The position numbers and the translations under genes were made by a program. A stretch of DNA of 6,339 nt from positions 1 to 6,339 of the forward strand of contig CALBPO010000286.1 of NCBI GenBank assembly GCA_937899295.1, given 5' to 3'. Below are positions 1 to 6,339 of the stretch, piece after piece (positions within the stretch are counted from its first letter, which is position 1; every line of letters starts with the position of its first letter). The stretch is from an uncultured Opitutia bacterium. GTDB lineage: Bacteria; Verrucomicrobiota; Verrucomicrobiia; Opitutales; Coraliomargaritaceae. The notes beneath the pieces were generated by a model. The model saw only the letters and a program-made list of their open reading frames with translations. It was not told the origin of the DNA and made no database searches.

Positions 1-4
1 GAAT

Positions 5-673
5 TTACCGGCTACGCATCTTCGCTAGTAAGCGTAGTATCTCAAGGTAGAGCCAGATTAGGGTCACGAGTAGACCAAAGGCGGCATACCATTCCATATA
101 TTTTGGTGCCTTCTGTTCCACGCCATTTTCAATAAAGTCGAAGTCTAAGACAAGATTGAGTGCCGCGATCACTACTACGAAGAGACTGAAAAGAATGCCG
201 AAGGTGCCACTCTCGTGTATATAAGGGATGCCGCTACCGAAGAAACTCATTACAAAGTTTATGAGGTAAATCATCATTATCCCGCCCGTGGCCGCCGTTA
301 CCCCCAGTTTGAAATTCTCGGTCGCTTTAATTAGGCCAGTTTGATAAGCTAAGAGTAGCGTGGCGAGGGTTCCAAAGGTGAGTAACACAGCCTGCAAAAC
401 GATACCGGGGAACATCTGTTCGAAGATAGCCGAGACGATGCCCAGAAAAAGGCCTTGTAGCACGCAGTAGAGTGGAGCTGTTACGGGCGACCATTCCTTT
501 TTGAACACAGTAATGAATCCGACCACCAGTCCTCCGATCACACCCACTATTAAATAAGGAAATAGACTTGAAGGATCTTCTGTGAGCATCGTGCGACGCC
601 AAGTGATTGCTGCCGTCGCGATGAGGCCGATGAGCAAAAGTGCAGTCTTGTGCACCGTTCCATTTAAGGTCAT
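5..673 (-). CDS. Bax inhibitor-1/YccA family (BaxI_1-type) integral membrane protein
   Basis: The product is a 222-residue, strongly hydrophobic inner-membrane protein counted from the first ATG. About seven membrane segments are visible, near residues 10-26, 38-56, 66-83, 91-110, 122-143, 157-174 and 195-215. Family hallmarks are MTLNGTVHKTALL at the first helix, SPVTAPLYCVLQGLFLG at 62-78, ALNLVLDFDFIE at 171-182 with the acidic pair D177/D179, and the C-terminal run from APKYMEWYAAFG into the last helix. Relatives (TMBIM/YetJ/YccA) are linked to calcium or proton leak and to membrane-protease control; the substrate of this bacterial subgroup is unsettled. Members I recall have an N-terminal tail with a (S/G)N...F motif before the MTLNGTV segment. 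Here such a tail is encoded in frame upstream to about 739, but without an ATG, GTG or TTG, so the true start is uncertain and the protein may be about 244 residues. The gene lies 267 nt after polA (200 if extended). Confidence 0.9.
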   Translation of the reverse strand: MTLNGTVHKTALLLIGLIATAAITWRRTMLTEDPSSLFPYLIVGVIGGLVVGFITVFKKEWSPVTAPLYCVLQGLFLGIVSAIFEQMFPGIVLQAVLLTFGTLATLLLAYQTGLIKATENFKLGVTAATGGIMMIYLINFVMSFFGSGIPYIHESGTFGILFSLFVVVIAALNLVLDFDFIENGVEQKAPKYMEWYAAFGLLVTLIWLYLEILRLLAKMRSR

Positions 674-674
674 G

Positions 675-695
675 GCGTTGCCGTCCAGGCAACGC
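675..695 (-). promoter_or_regulatory. GC-rich hairpin just before the first ATG of the Bax-inhibitor gene
   Basis: On the coding strand GCGTTGCC, the 5-nt loop TGGAC and GGCAACGC form a perfect 8-bp stem ending one base before the ATG at 673. No T run follows on either strand, so it does not look like an intrinsic terminator. As RNA it would cover the place where a Shine-Dalgarno sequence for that ATG should sit. It either hinders initiation there or lies inside an N-terminally extended coding region, where the same bases read RCLDGNA. The repeat is seen directly; any regulatory role is inferred. Confidence 0.45.
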
Positions 696-940
696 TCTCG
701 AAATGTATTTGCTGTTAGAGTTGTGTTACCGCTTTTTATGATGCCCTAAGCTACTCGTGGAGCCTCAAAGCGCGAGACTAATTTCTTAGATCTTTTCGGT
801 TTTAAGCTGGTTGGTTTTCGGCGAAGGAGACTTGGTAGGCTTGGAGCGATTACGGCTCGTTATCTTCATAGGACTTCATGCGCTAGTGAGCTAACGGAGG
901 CGTGAGTAAGCTCGCAAGGTAGGTATTGTGTTTAGGATGA

Positions 941-3736
941 TTAGTGCGCTTCTAGCCAGTTTTCGCCTAATCCAATCTCGATTTCGATGGGGCAGGGTAG
1001 CTCTAGCGCTCCAATCATACCTTGGCTTACTAGCTCATGGAGCTCGGCTTCTTCGCTCGGTTCCATGTCAAAAATGAGTTCATCGTGGACTTGTAGAAGC
1101 ATGCGACTCTTGAGGCCTTTTTCTGTAATAGATTTTTGGATACGTACCATTGCGATCTTGATCATGTCAGCGGCGGTACCTTGGATCGGCATGTTGATGG
1201 CGTTGCGCTCAGCGGCGGCGCGTATGGTGCCGTTACCAGAGTTGATGTCGCGTAGGTGGCGACGGCGCCCGCATTGGGTTTCGACGTAGCCTTTCTCCTT
1301 GGCGCTTTCTTTCTGCGCCTCCATGTAGCCAGGGATGCCGGGAAATTGAGCGAAGTAGCTATCAATAATCTCTTGCGCCTCAGTCCGGCTAACGGTGCCG
1401 AGGCGTTGGGCGAGACCGAACGCGGAGATGCCGTAAGGGATGCCAAAATTAACCATCTTCGCTGTGCTGCGTTGGTCGCGGGTCACTTCCCCGGGCACGA
1501 CGTCAAAGATCTTCGCGGCGGTAGCGGTATGGATGTCTTGGCCTTCCTTGAACGCGGTCAGCAGACCGATGTCGCCCGTCAGGGCCGCAAGGATGCGCAG
1601 CTCAATTTGCGAATAGTCGGCTGCGAGTAGTTTCCAACCTTTGCGCGGGACAAATGCTTTTCGAATCTCACGGCCTTTGGGGCTGCGAACGGGGATATTC
1701 TGGAGGTTGGGGTCGTTAGAAGAGAGTCGACCTGTGGCGGTCTGCGCTTGGCCGTAATGGGTATGGACGCGACCGGTAACTAGATCGACAGAGTTCGGGA
1801 GCGAGTCAATGTAGGTGCTTTTGAGCTTGGTGAGTTGGCGATACTCTAGAAGTTCGGCCATAATGGTGTGCTTGGGCGCGAGGTTAGAGAGGACTTGTTC
1901 ATTGGTGGCATATTGACCAGTCTTGGTCTTCTTGGGTTTTTCGACTAGCTTGAGTTCGTCGAACAAAACTTCGCCCAGTTGTTTTGGGGAGTTGAGATTA
2001 AACTCACGTTCAGCGACTGCGTAAATGGAGGCTTCTAGCTCTGCGATGTGTCCGGTAAGGGATTCACCGGTGGTTGCGAGTGTCGTCTCGCAGAGACGTA
2101 TGCCTTCGCGCTCCATCGCTACCAGCACGGGGAGGAGGGGCGTCTCAATCTCGTAAAATACTTTGGCCTGACCGCTCTCTTCGAGCTTTGGTTGAAAGAT
2201 TTTCCAGAGCTGAAGTGTGACATCAGAGTCTTCGATCGCATAGTTAGCGAGATCTTGCTCCGCCACGTCTGAGTAGTCGATGACTTCGCCCTTTTTAGCG
2301 TCAGGTAGTAATTCGCTGAATCGAATGGGGGAATATTGTAGGAAGTCTTCCGAGAGGGTGTCGAGCTTGTGCCTTTGCTCGGGGTCGATCAGGGCATGTG
2401 CGAGCATGGTGTCGTAGCAGAGTCCTGCGACCGGGCAGTCGTTCTCCGCTAGTACGGATAGGTCGAATTTTAAGTTGTGTCCGATTTTAGTCAGAGACTC
2501 GTCGGTAAATAGGGGACGTAGTACCGCTAGAGATTCTTCGGTAGCGGGCACCCAGTAGCCGGTGTGGGCTTCGGTGGAAAAGGAGATGCCGACAAGTTTT
2601 GCCGTACGGGGGTTGAGCGCGGTGGTCTCGGTGTCGAAGGAGAAGGTTTTTGCGGATATGAGTGTGGTGACGAGTTTGACTAGCTCTGTATTCGATTTTA
2701 CGATACGGTAATCTGTTTTGACGTCAGCTAGCTTTTTGAAGGCAATGTCGGGAAGAAGATCTAGCTGGGGTGACGTCGCTGCTAAGCTGGAACTTGGTAT
2801 AGCCATTTTTTCATCGTCCTCACTCATCAGGACGAGTTCTGTAGCCGCTTCTTGGGCGGAAAAGTCAGCGCCGAAGATACGTTTACCTAAGGTTCGAAAT
2901 TCGAATTCGGTAAGAAGGGGAACAAGCTTCGTTTGGTCGGGCTGTTCAAGCAAGATGGCCTCCCAGTCGGCCTCGATGGGCACGTCAAGTTGTATAGTGG
3001 CGAGCACTTTAGACATGCGGGCTTGGTCGGCGTTGTCACGGACTTTTTCCTGCTGCTTACCTTTGAGTTCGTCCACATGATCTAGGAGGCCTTCTACGGT
3101 GTCGTATTGAGCGAGTAGCTTTTCGGCGGTCTTGGGACCGATGCCTGGAACACCGGGGATGTTGTCGGCGGTGTCGCCGCAGAGCCCTAGCATATCGATA
3201 ACTTGGTCGACGCGGGCGATGCCCCATTTTTCTTTGATCTCTTCGATGCCAAGAATTTCTCCACCGTCGCCTTTGCGCCCGGGGCGATACATTTTTATCT
3301 TTTCGGTCACGAGTTGGCCGAAGTCTTTATCAGGAGTGACCATGTAGATTTCGTCGAAGCCGTCGGCCTCGGCACGGTGAGCAAGGGTACCTATGATGTC
3401 GTCGGCCTCATAGCCGTCTAGTTTAAGAACAGGGATGCCAAATGCCTTGGCCACGCGGTCGAGGTGGGGCATGGCGGCGGAGAGGTCTTCGGGCATATCT
3501 TCGCGGTTGGCCTTATATTCGGGGTGGATACGATGGCGTTCCGTCGGTGCAGAGGTGTCGAAGACGACTGCTAGGTGCGAAGGTTTCTGCTTGGTGATCA
3601 GCTCGATCAGAGTGGCGGTGAAGCCGAAGATGGCCGAGGTGTTAAAACCCTTGCTAGTATATATGGGGCTGCGAATGAGGGCGAAGTGCGCACGATAGGC
3701 GAGTGCCATGCCGTCGAGGAGGTAGAGAGATTTCAT
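941..3736 (-). CDS. polA: DNA polymerase I with 5' nuclease, 3'-5' proofreading and polymerase domains
   Basis: This 931-residue cytoplasmic enzyme removes RNA primers, fills gaps and acts in excision repair. The 5' nuclease domain (about 1-290) shows D8, D60, the E110/D112/D113 cluster, D136/D138 and D188/D191 ahead of the GVPGIGPKTAEKLL helix-hairpin-helix. A variable linker (about 291-340) leads to the 3'-5' exonuclease domain, which looks active: D368 and E370 in FDTET, D425 in NLKFD, and Y499/D503 in YAIED. The polymerase domain has TGRLSS (668-673), motif A DYSQIELR with D707, motif B with R756, K760, F764 and Y768, and motif C VHDE with D885. Length matches E. coli Pol I (928). The ATG start gives MKSLYLLDGMALAYRAHF, the expected N terminus; no clear Shine-Dalgarno precedes it. 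The gene starts 20 nt after the cca stop, so co-transcription is likely. One oddity is a proline (P767) next to the conserved O-helix tyrosine. Confidence 0.98.
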   Translation of the reverse strand: MKSLYLLDGMALAYRAHFALIRSPIYTSKGFNTSAIFGFTATLIELITKQKPSHLAVVFDTSAPTERHRIHPEYKANREDMPEDLSAAMPHLDRVAKAFGIPVLKLDGYEADDIIGTLAHRAEADGFDEIYMVTPDKDFGQLVTEKIKMYRPGRKGDGGEILGIEEIKEKWGIARVDQVIDMLGLCGDTADNIPGVPGIGPKTAEKLLAQYDTVEGLLDHVDELKGKQQEKVRDNADQARMSKVLATIQLDVPIEADWEAILLEQPDQTKLVPLLTEFEFRTLGKRIFGADFSAQEAATELVLMSEDDEKMAIPSSSLAATSPQLDLLPDIAFKKLADVKTDYRIVKSNTELVKLVTTLISAKTFSFDTETTALNPRTAKLVGISFSTEAHTGYWVPATEESLAVLRPLFTDESLTKIGHNLKFDLSVLAENDCPVAGLCYDTMLAHALIDPEQRHKLDTLSEDFLQYSPIRFSELLPDAKKGEVIDYSDVAEQDLANYAIEDSDVTLQLWKIFQPKLEESGQAKVFYEIETPLLPVLVAMEREGIRLCETTLATTGESLTGHIAELEASIYAVAEREFNLNSPKQLGEVLFDELKLVEKPKKTKTGQYATNEQVLSNLAPKHTIMAELLEYRQLTKLKSTYIDSLPNSVDLVTGRVHTHYGQAQTATGRLSSNDPNLQNIPVRSPKGREIRKAFVPRKGWKLLAADYSQIELRILAALTGDIGLLTAFKEGQDIHTATAAKIFDVVPGEVTRDQRSTAKMVNFGIPYGISAFGLAQRLGTVSRTEAQEIIDSYFAQFPGIPGYMEAQKESAKEKGYVETQCGRRRHLRDINSGNGTIRAAAERNAINMPIQGTAADMIKIAMVRIQKSITEKGLKSRMLLQVHDELIFDMEPSEEAELHELVSQGMIGALELPCPIEIEIGLGENWLEAH

Positions 3737-3756
3737 GTGTTAATTAGGAATCAGAA

Positions 3757-5139
3757 TTATAAAATCTCGGGAGCTATTTTCTTTAAGTAATCGCGTCCCG
3801 TAGGTTCGTCTGCGAAGGTGCCATCGAGCTGTGCTTCGTAGGCTTGGTCGAGGATTTTGCCGAAGTTTTTGCTCGGCTTGATGCCTAGGTCGATAAGGTG
3901 GCGACCCTGGAGTATGGGCTTGGGCGCGTTATCCAGGATAGAGAGCTCGGCAGTCTTTTTGAGGAGCCATTCGCCCTCAGGAAATCCTTCTGGTTTGAGT
4001 GGAGGGCGGCCGTAGGTGTCGGCATGGGCGACGCGCACGAGACGGTCGATACGTTTGACGCGTGCGGCAAGGCGGCGGATAGCGGAGTCTCCCGCGCCCT
4101 CGCGATAGAGAGAGAGGGGGCGCATGTGCTGCTCGACGAGGGGGAGTACTTCCTCAAAAATTTTTTTCTGTCGGGTAATGCGCTCTAGGAAAGTTTTGGC
4201 CAGGGGGACGCCGAGCACGTCGTGGCGGGGGCTACGTATACGGCCATTTTCATCGGTGTAGGTGGTGTCGGGCTTGCCCATATCGTGGCACAGTATGGCA
4301 AGACCGACGATCAGGTCTTCCCATTCGTCACCTGTGCGTTTCGCTGCATAGACGTCGAGGCAGTGGCAGGTATGTGTCCAGACGTCGCCTTCGGGGTGCC
4401 ATTGAGGGTCTTGTGCGCAGCCGACGAGGGCGGCAAGTTCAGGAAAATTTTGTAGCCAATCGCAGGCTTGTATAAAACGTAGGCCACTGCCGATTTGATT
4501 TCCTTTAAGAATGAGCTTTTTCCACTCCTCCCAGAGGCGTTCCATCGGCAGGTGCTCAGGGCTTAATTTTTGGCATAGCGCGACAGTCTCGGGTGCGGCT
4601 TCTAAGTTAAAGCGGGCGATGAATTGCATGCCTCGGAGCACCCGTAGCGGATCCTCGGAGAAGGCGTCGGAGACGTGACAGAGGCGACGAGCTTTAAGGT
4701 CGGCAATGCCGTCATAGGGATCAAGCATCTCCTCAGTCAATGGATCGCAACTGATTGCGTTGACAGTGAAATCCCGGCGTGAAGCGGCTTCTCGGGGGGA
4801 CATGGTCGGGTCGCCCTCGACTTTGAAGTCGGTGTGCTTTGGGCCGAAACGGGATTCGCGCCGAGGCAGGGCGATGTCGATATCGAGACCTTTAAGGATA
4901 AAGACACCAAAGGCGCGGCCTACGGCATCTAGCTGGAAGTGAGGCGAGAGAGCCGCTTCGACCGCGTCGGCATCAAGGCCGTAAACTTCCATATCGACGT
5001 CCTTGGCGGGGATACCAAGCAAGCCGTCGCGCACACAACCGCCGACCAAGAGAGCGCGACCGCCAGTTTCGCTCAGAATCTGGGCGACTTGTTGTGCGGC
5101 TTTAGCTTGGTTTTTTGGAATGTTTTTAAGAATACTCAA
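3757..5139 (-). CDS. cca: CCA-adding tRNA nucleotidyltransferase (class II) with HD domain
   Basis: The protein (460 residues) belongs to the class II tRNA nucleotidyltransferase/poly(A) polymerase family, which builds or repairs the 3' CCA end of tRNAs from CTP and ATP. The nucleotidyltransferase head shows [12 protein letters not shown] (31-42), metal-binding D47 and D49 in KDVDMEV, a further acidic stretch [15 protein letters not shown] (85-99), [10 protein letters not shown] (121-130) and the nucleotide-selecting EDPLRVLR (162-169). A C-terminal HD phosphohydrolase domain is intact, with H256, H285-D286 in CHDMGK and H338; in E. coli Cca this kind of domain has phosphatase/phosphodiesterase activity. 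The tail (413-445) resembles the usual bacterial Cca C terminus. Strict CCA-adding, CC- or A-adding and poly(A) activity cannot be separated by eye; no second family member is in the window. The start is TTG: upstream to the in-frame TAA at 5182-5184 there is no ATG, GTG or other TTG, and the next ATG would delete the catalytic motif. No Shine-Dalgarno is obvious. Confidence 0.93.
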   Translation of the reverse strand: MSILKNIPKNQAKAAQQVAQILSETGGRALLVGGCVRDGLLGIPAKDVDMEVYGLDADAVEAALSPHFQLDAVGRAFGVFILKGLDIDIALPRRESRFGPKHTDFKVEGDPTMSPREAASRRDFTVNAISCDPLTEEMLDPYDGIADLKARRLCHVSDAFSEDPLRVLRGMQFIARFNLEAAPETVALCQKLSPEHLPMERLWEEWKKLILKGNQIGSGLRFIQACDWLQNFPELAALVGCAQDPQWHPEGDVWTHTCHCLDVYAAKRTGDEWEDLIVGLAILCHDMGKPDTTYTDENGRIRSPRHDVLGVPLAKTFLERITRQKKIFEEVLPLVEQHMRPLSLYREGAGDSAIRRLAARVKRIDRLVRVAHADTYGRPPLKPEGFPEGEWLLKKTAELSILDNAPKPILQGRHLIDLGIKPSKNFGKILDQAYEAQLDGTFADEPTGRDYLKKIAPEIL

Positions 5140-5200
5140 AGGAAGTGAGGAATGGTCAGTGTGAAGTGAGTAGCATTTACATTAAAAACTTCCACTTCCC
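5140..5200 (-). promoter_or_regulatory. Repeat-rich leader before cca with a possible alternating hairpin
   Basis: On the coding strand the leader holds GGGAAGTG (5193-5200) and two downstream complements: CACTTC (5163-5168) and CACTTCCT (5140-5147). The second pairs over 8 bp including one G-U and ends exactly at the TTG start codon; the first pairs over 6 bp. The two pairings are mutually exclusive because they share one arm. CTCACTTC is therefore present as a direct repeat 21 nt apart. No Shine-Dalgarno is visible, so the leader may matter for start selection. The repeats are seen directly; folding and regulation are inferred, and the stems are short enough to be chance. Confidence 0.3.
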
Positions 5201-5218
5201 ATTGTCGGTAAAGCCGAT

Positions 5219-6052
5219 TTACTGAATCGTCGGATTACCCCATCGGAGCTTGTCGCGGATGATGGCGAAGTGGCTATGATCAGGGTTTTGCATGAGACGG
5301 AAGCTGCGGTCGGCCACGGCGATCTCGATGGGAAAATTATCCTCTGATGGAAAGCGAACGCGTCCGTCAATAGTGATGCGGGGGCAGGGACCAGGCTCGA
5401 GGTTAGCGACGCTGATCTGCGAAGAGTTATCAAAAATCACGGAGCGATTTCCGAGCGTATGTGGGCAGATTGGGGTCATCGCAATGGCGCTGACACGAGT
5501 GCCAATAATGGGACCGCCTGCGGAGAGGTTATAAGCAGTTGACCCAGTTGGTGTTGAAAAGATGAGGCCATCGCAGTGATATTCAGAGACTCGGTTGCCG
5601 TTGCTAGCCACTTGAAGGCGGATGAGGCCGCTACCGTCGGTCTCTTTAAGCACGACGTCGTTGAGCCCGTAAACGGATTCGCCGTTTTTAGTGGTGCAAC
5701 ATAGGATGGAACGCTCGGCGATTTCGTAGTAGCCTTTGATTAATTTAGGCAAATCTTTGGCGGCTTCTTCGGCGGAGAAGGTGGCGAGAAAGCCCAGCTT
5801 GCCCATGTTAACGCCGAGGACTGCACAGTCAGATTTGAGTGCGGCGTCAAGTACACCGAGTAGAGTACCGTCACCACCGATGGCGCAGCAGAGGTCTTGA
5901 CCAGCGAGGGCATCGGCTTGGAGCGGATAGTCGCTGCGGATTGTGGTCTGGACGCCTTCGCGGTCGGCTAGGCTAGCTAGGCGGCGGGCGGCTTTTCCGG
6001 CTCCGGGTTTGGTCGTGTTGACCGCGAAGGTGATGGTCTTGATTACTTGCAT
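5219..6052 (-). CDS. nadK: NAD kinase (ATP-NAD/polyphosphate-NAD kinase)
   Basis: This 277-residue cytoplasmic enzyme phosphorylates NAD to NADP and so sets the NADPH pool for biosynthesis and redox defence. Counting from the ATG, the N-terminal strand [12 protein letters not shown] (6-17) is typical. The signature GGDGT is at 59-63 with catalytic D61, [10 protein letters not shown] is at 80-89, LNDVVL is at 130-135 with N131/D132, and the NAD-binding [20 protein letters not shown] motif is at 162-181. A conserved DG follows at 229-230. Length is normal for the bacterial family. I chose the ATG at 6052 over an in-frame TTG at 6073: it has GGAG 12 nt upstream and gives the usual N terminus, whereas the TTG would add seven unconserved residues and has no good ribosome site. 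The gene lies 154 nt after the pseudouridine synthase and 79 nt before cca, and a promoter candidate precedes it, so it probably heads the nadK-cca-polA unit. Confidence 0.96.
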   Translation of the reverse strand: MQVIKTITFAVNTTKPGAGKAARRLASLADREGVQTTIRSDYPLQADALAGQDLCCAIGGDGTLLGVLDAALKSDCAVLGVNMGKLGFLATFSAEEAAKDLPKLIKGYYEIAERSILCCTTKNGESVYGLNDVVLKETDGSGLIRLQVASNGNRVSEYHCDGLIFSTPTGSTAYNLSAGGPIIGTRVSAIAMTPICPHTLGNRSVIFDNSSQISVANLEPGPCPRITIDGRVRFPSEDNFPIEIAVADRSFRLMQNPDHSHFAIIRDKLRWGNPTIQ

Positions 6053-6063
6053 TGTTAAAAATG

Positions 6064-6111
6064 ACTCCGCCAAGCGATGGTTCTCAATTAGAATGACGAG
6101 TTAAGCGGAGT
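6064..6111 (-). promoter_or_regulatory. nadK leader inverted repeat that includes the ribosome binding site
   Basis: On the coding strand ACTCCGC (6105-6111) and GCGGAGT (6064-6070) are perfect 7-bp complements with 34 nt between them. The right arm contains GGAG, the only Shine-Dalgarno-like element for the nadK ATG, 12 nt before it. A small inner hairpin, TTCT with AGAA around AATTG (6081-6093), can form within the loop. Pairing would hide the ribosome site. After the right arm the coding strand reads CATTTTT, so a weak attenuator is also conceivable. The plus strand shows the same stem followed by five T, but no plus-strand gene needs a terminator here. Structure is read from sequence; function is inferred. 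Confidence 0.45.
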
Positions 6112-6126
6112 TTTTGGAAAGCTTCT

Positions 6127-6156
6127 AAAATAGCCGAATAACTAGTCTTTTGGCAA
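6127..6156 (-). promoter_or_regulatory. Candidate sigma-70-type promoter for nadK
   Basis: The coding strand has TTGCCA (6151-6156, five of six to the -35 consensus), an 18-nt spacer and TATTTT (6127-6132, four of six to the -10 consensus). Transcription would begin near 6120, just ahead of the leader inverted repeat, giving a leader of about 70 nt. The call rests on two short matches by eye in an intergenic region of suitable length and orientation. Confidence 0.35.
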
Positions 6157-6206
6157 GTATGGGTTACTCAGTCGCTGTTATCTTGCTTTTGCTCTCTTGT
6201 AAGGGA

Positions 6207-6339
6207 TTAAACGAACAAGCGCTCAATGTCTTTTTTACCGAGGATCTTGATGCCGCCGCGTGGGATATTTTTTAAAATAATACTACCGATCTGGTGGCGG
6301 ACGAGTTTTTTAACAAAGTAACGGTTGGCTTCGAAGAGG
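6207..6339 (-). CDS. C-terminal fragment of an RsuA/RluB/RluE/RluF-type pseudouridine synthase (cut by window edge)
   Basis: An open frame enters from the right edge and ends at TAA (6207-6209), giving 43 residues. It begins LFEANRYFVKKLVRHQIGS and ends GKKDIERLFV. This resembles the closing segment of the RsuA/RluB family of 16S/23S rRNA pseudouridine synthases, where a (R)RMFEA-type helix is followed by a hydrophobic residue, x-RLVR, then IG-L-L--LP-G and a final E(E/D)-x-x-L. Those enzymes isomerise a specific uridine in rRNA. The catalytic domain lies outside the window, so the identity rests on the tail alone and the rRNA target cannot be named. The stop lies 154 nt before nadK; no clear terminator stem with a T run follows, so some read-through into nadK is possible. 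Confidence 0.6.
   Translation of the reverse strand, partial: LFEANRYFVKKLVRHQIGSIILKNIPRGGIKILGKKDIERLFV

Noticed and set aside
327..692. A 121-codon minus-strand frame overlapping the membrane-protein gene.
   Set aside because: It is a shifted reading of the Bax-inhibitor coding sequence, with an unlikely Arg/His-rich composition and no family resemblance.
786..869. A 27-codon minus-strand frame in the polA to membrane-protein gap, encoding a very basic peptide beginning MKITSRNRSKPTK.
   Set aside because: It has no Shine-Dalgarno, a stop lies two codons before its ATG, and I do not recognise the peptide. A frame this short is expected by chance; it would need conservation in relatives to count.
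901..940. Possible polA terminator downstream of the stop codon.
   Set aside because: The best pairing in the region (GAGCT with AGCTC at about 889-914) is 5 bp with a long loop and no T tract, so I did not call it.
1256..1630. A 124-codon plus-strand open frame opposite polA, and other long opposite-strand frames across polA and cca.
   Set aside because: They lie wholly inside clear genes, show no recognisable motif, and are explained by the codon composition of the real minus-strand genes.
5205..5217. Short hairpin TCGG with CCGA just after the nadK stop.
   Set aside because: Only 4 bp, and not followed by a T run on the coding strand, so it is not a credible terminator.
6053..6073. Seven-residue N-terminal extension of NAD kinase from the TTG at 6073.
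   Set aside because: The ATG at 6052 has GGAG upstream and gives the normal family N terminus; the extension lies over the ribosome site and leader stem.
6064..6115. Plus-strand intrinsic terminator (7-bp stem then TTTTT).
   Set aside because: There is no plus-strand gene for it to end and the loop is 34 nt. The position relative to the nadK ribosome site makes a leader structure on the minus strand the better reading.

Overview
The window is a stretch of ordinary bacterial chromosome in which every recognisable gene lies on the minus strand. In transcription order (right to left) it holds: the last 43 codons of an RsuA/RluB-type pseudouridine synthase (6207-6339, cut by the window edge); an NAD kinase (5219-6052); a class II CCA-adding tRNA nucleotidyltransferase with an HD domain (3757-5139); a full-length three-domain DNA polymerase I (941-3736); and a Bax inhibitor-1/YccA-type seven-helix membrane protein (5-673, probably starting further upstream). 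I see no mobile element, CRISPR array, rRNA, tRNA or prophage signal.

The organism looks like a Gram-negative bacterium of moderate GC. The wording of the polymerase N terminus, the NAD kinase and the Bax-inhibitor protein reminds me of Verrucomicrobiota, possibly the Opitutae side. This is an impression from remembered family sequences, not a search. TTG is the only usable start for cca, and neither cca nor polA has a clear Shine-Dalgarno sequence.

Layout: the spacings are 154 nt (pseudouridine synthase to nadK), 79 nt (nadK to cca), 20 nt (cca to polA) and 200-267 nt (polA to the membrane protein). A sigma-70-like promoter candidate precedes nadK, so nadK-cca-polA is plausibly one housekeeping transcription unit: NADP supply, tRNA 3'-end maturation, and DNA repair/Okazaki-fragment processing. 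The membrane-protein gene is further away, with no obvious terminator or promoter between it and polA.

The least ordinary signals are at the translation starts. The nadK leader carries a perfect 7-bp inverted repeat whose right arm contains the ribosome binding site. The cca leader can fold so that a stem abuts its TTG start. The Bax-inhibitor gene has a perfect 8-bp, 5-nt-loop hairpin one base before its first ATG, while the reading frame upstream of that ATG encodes a family-like N terminus that has no standard start codon. No undescribed multi-gene system is visible; the proteins are all recognisable housekeeping families.
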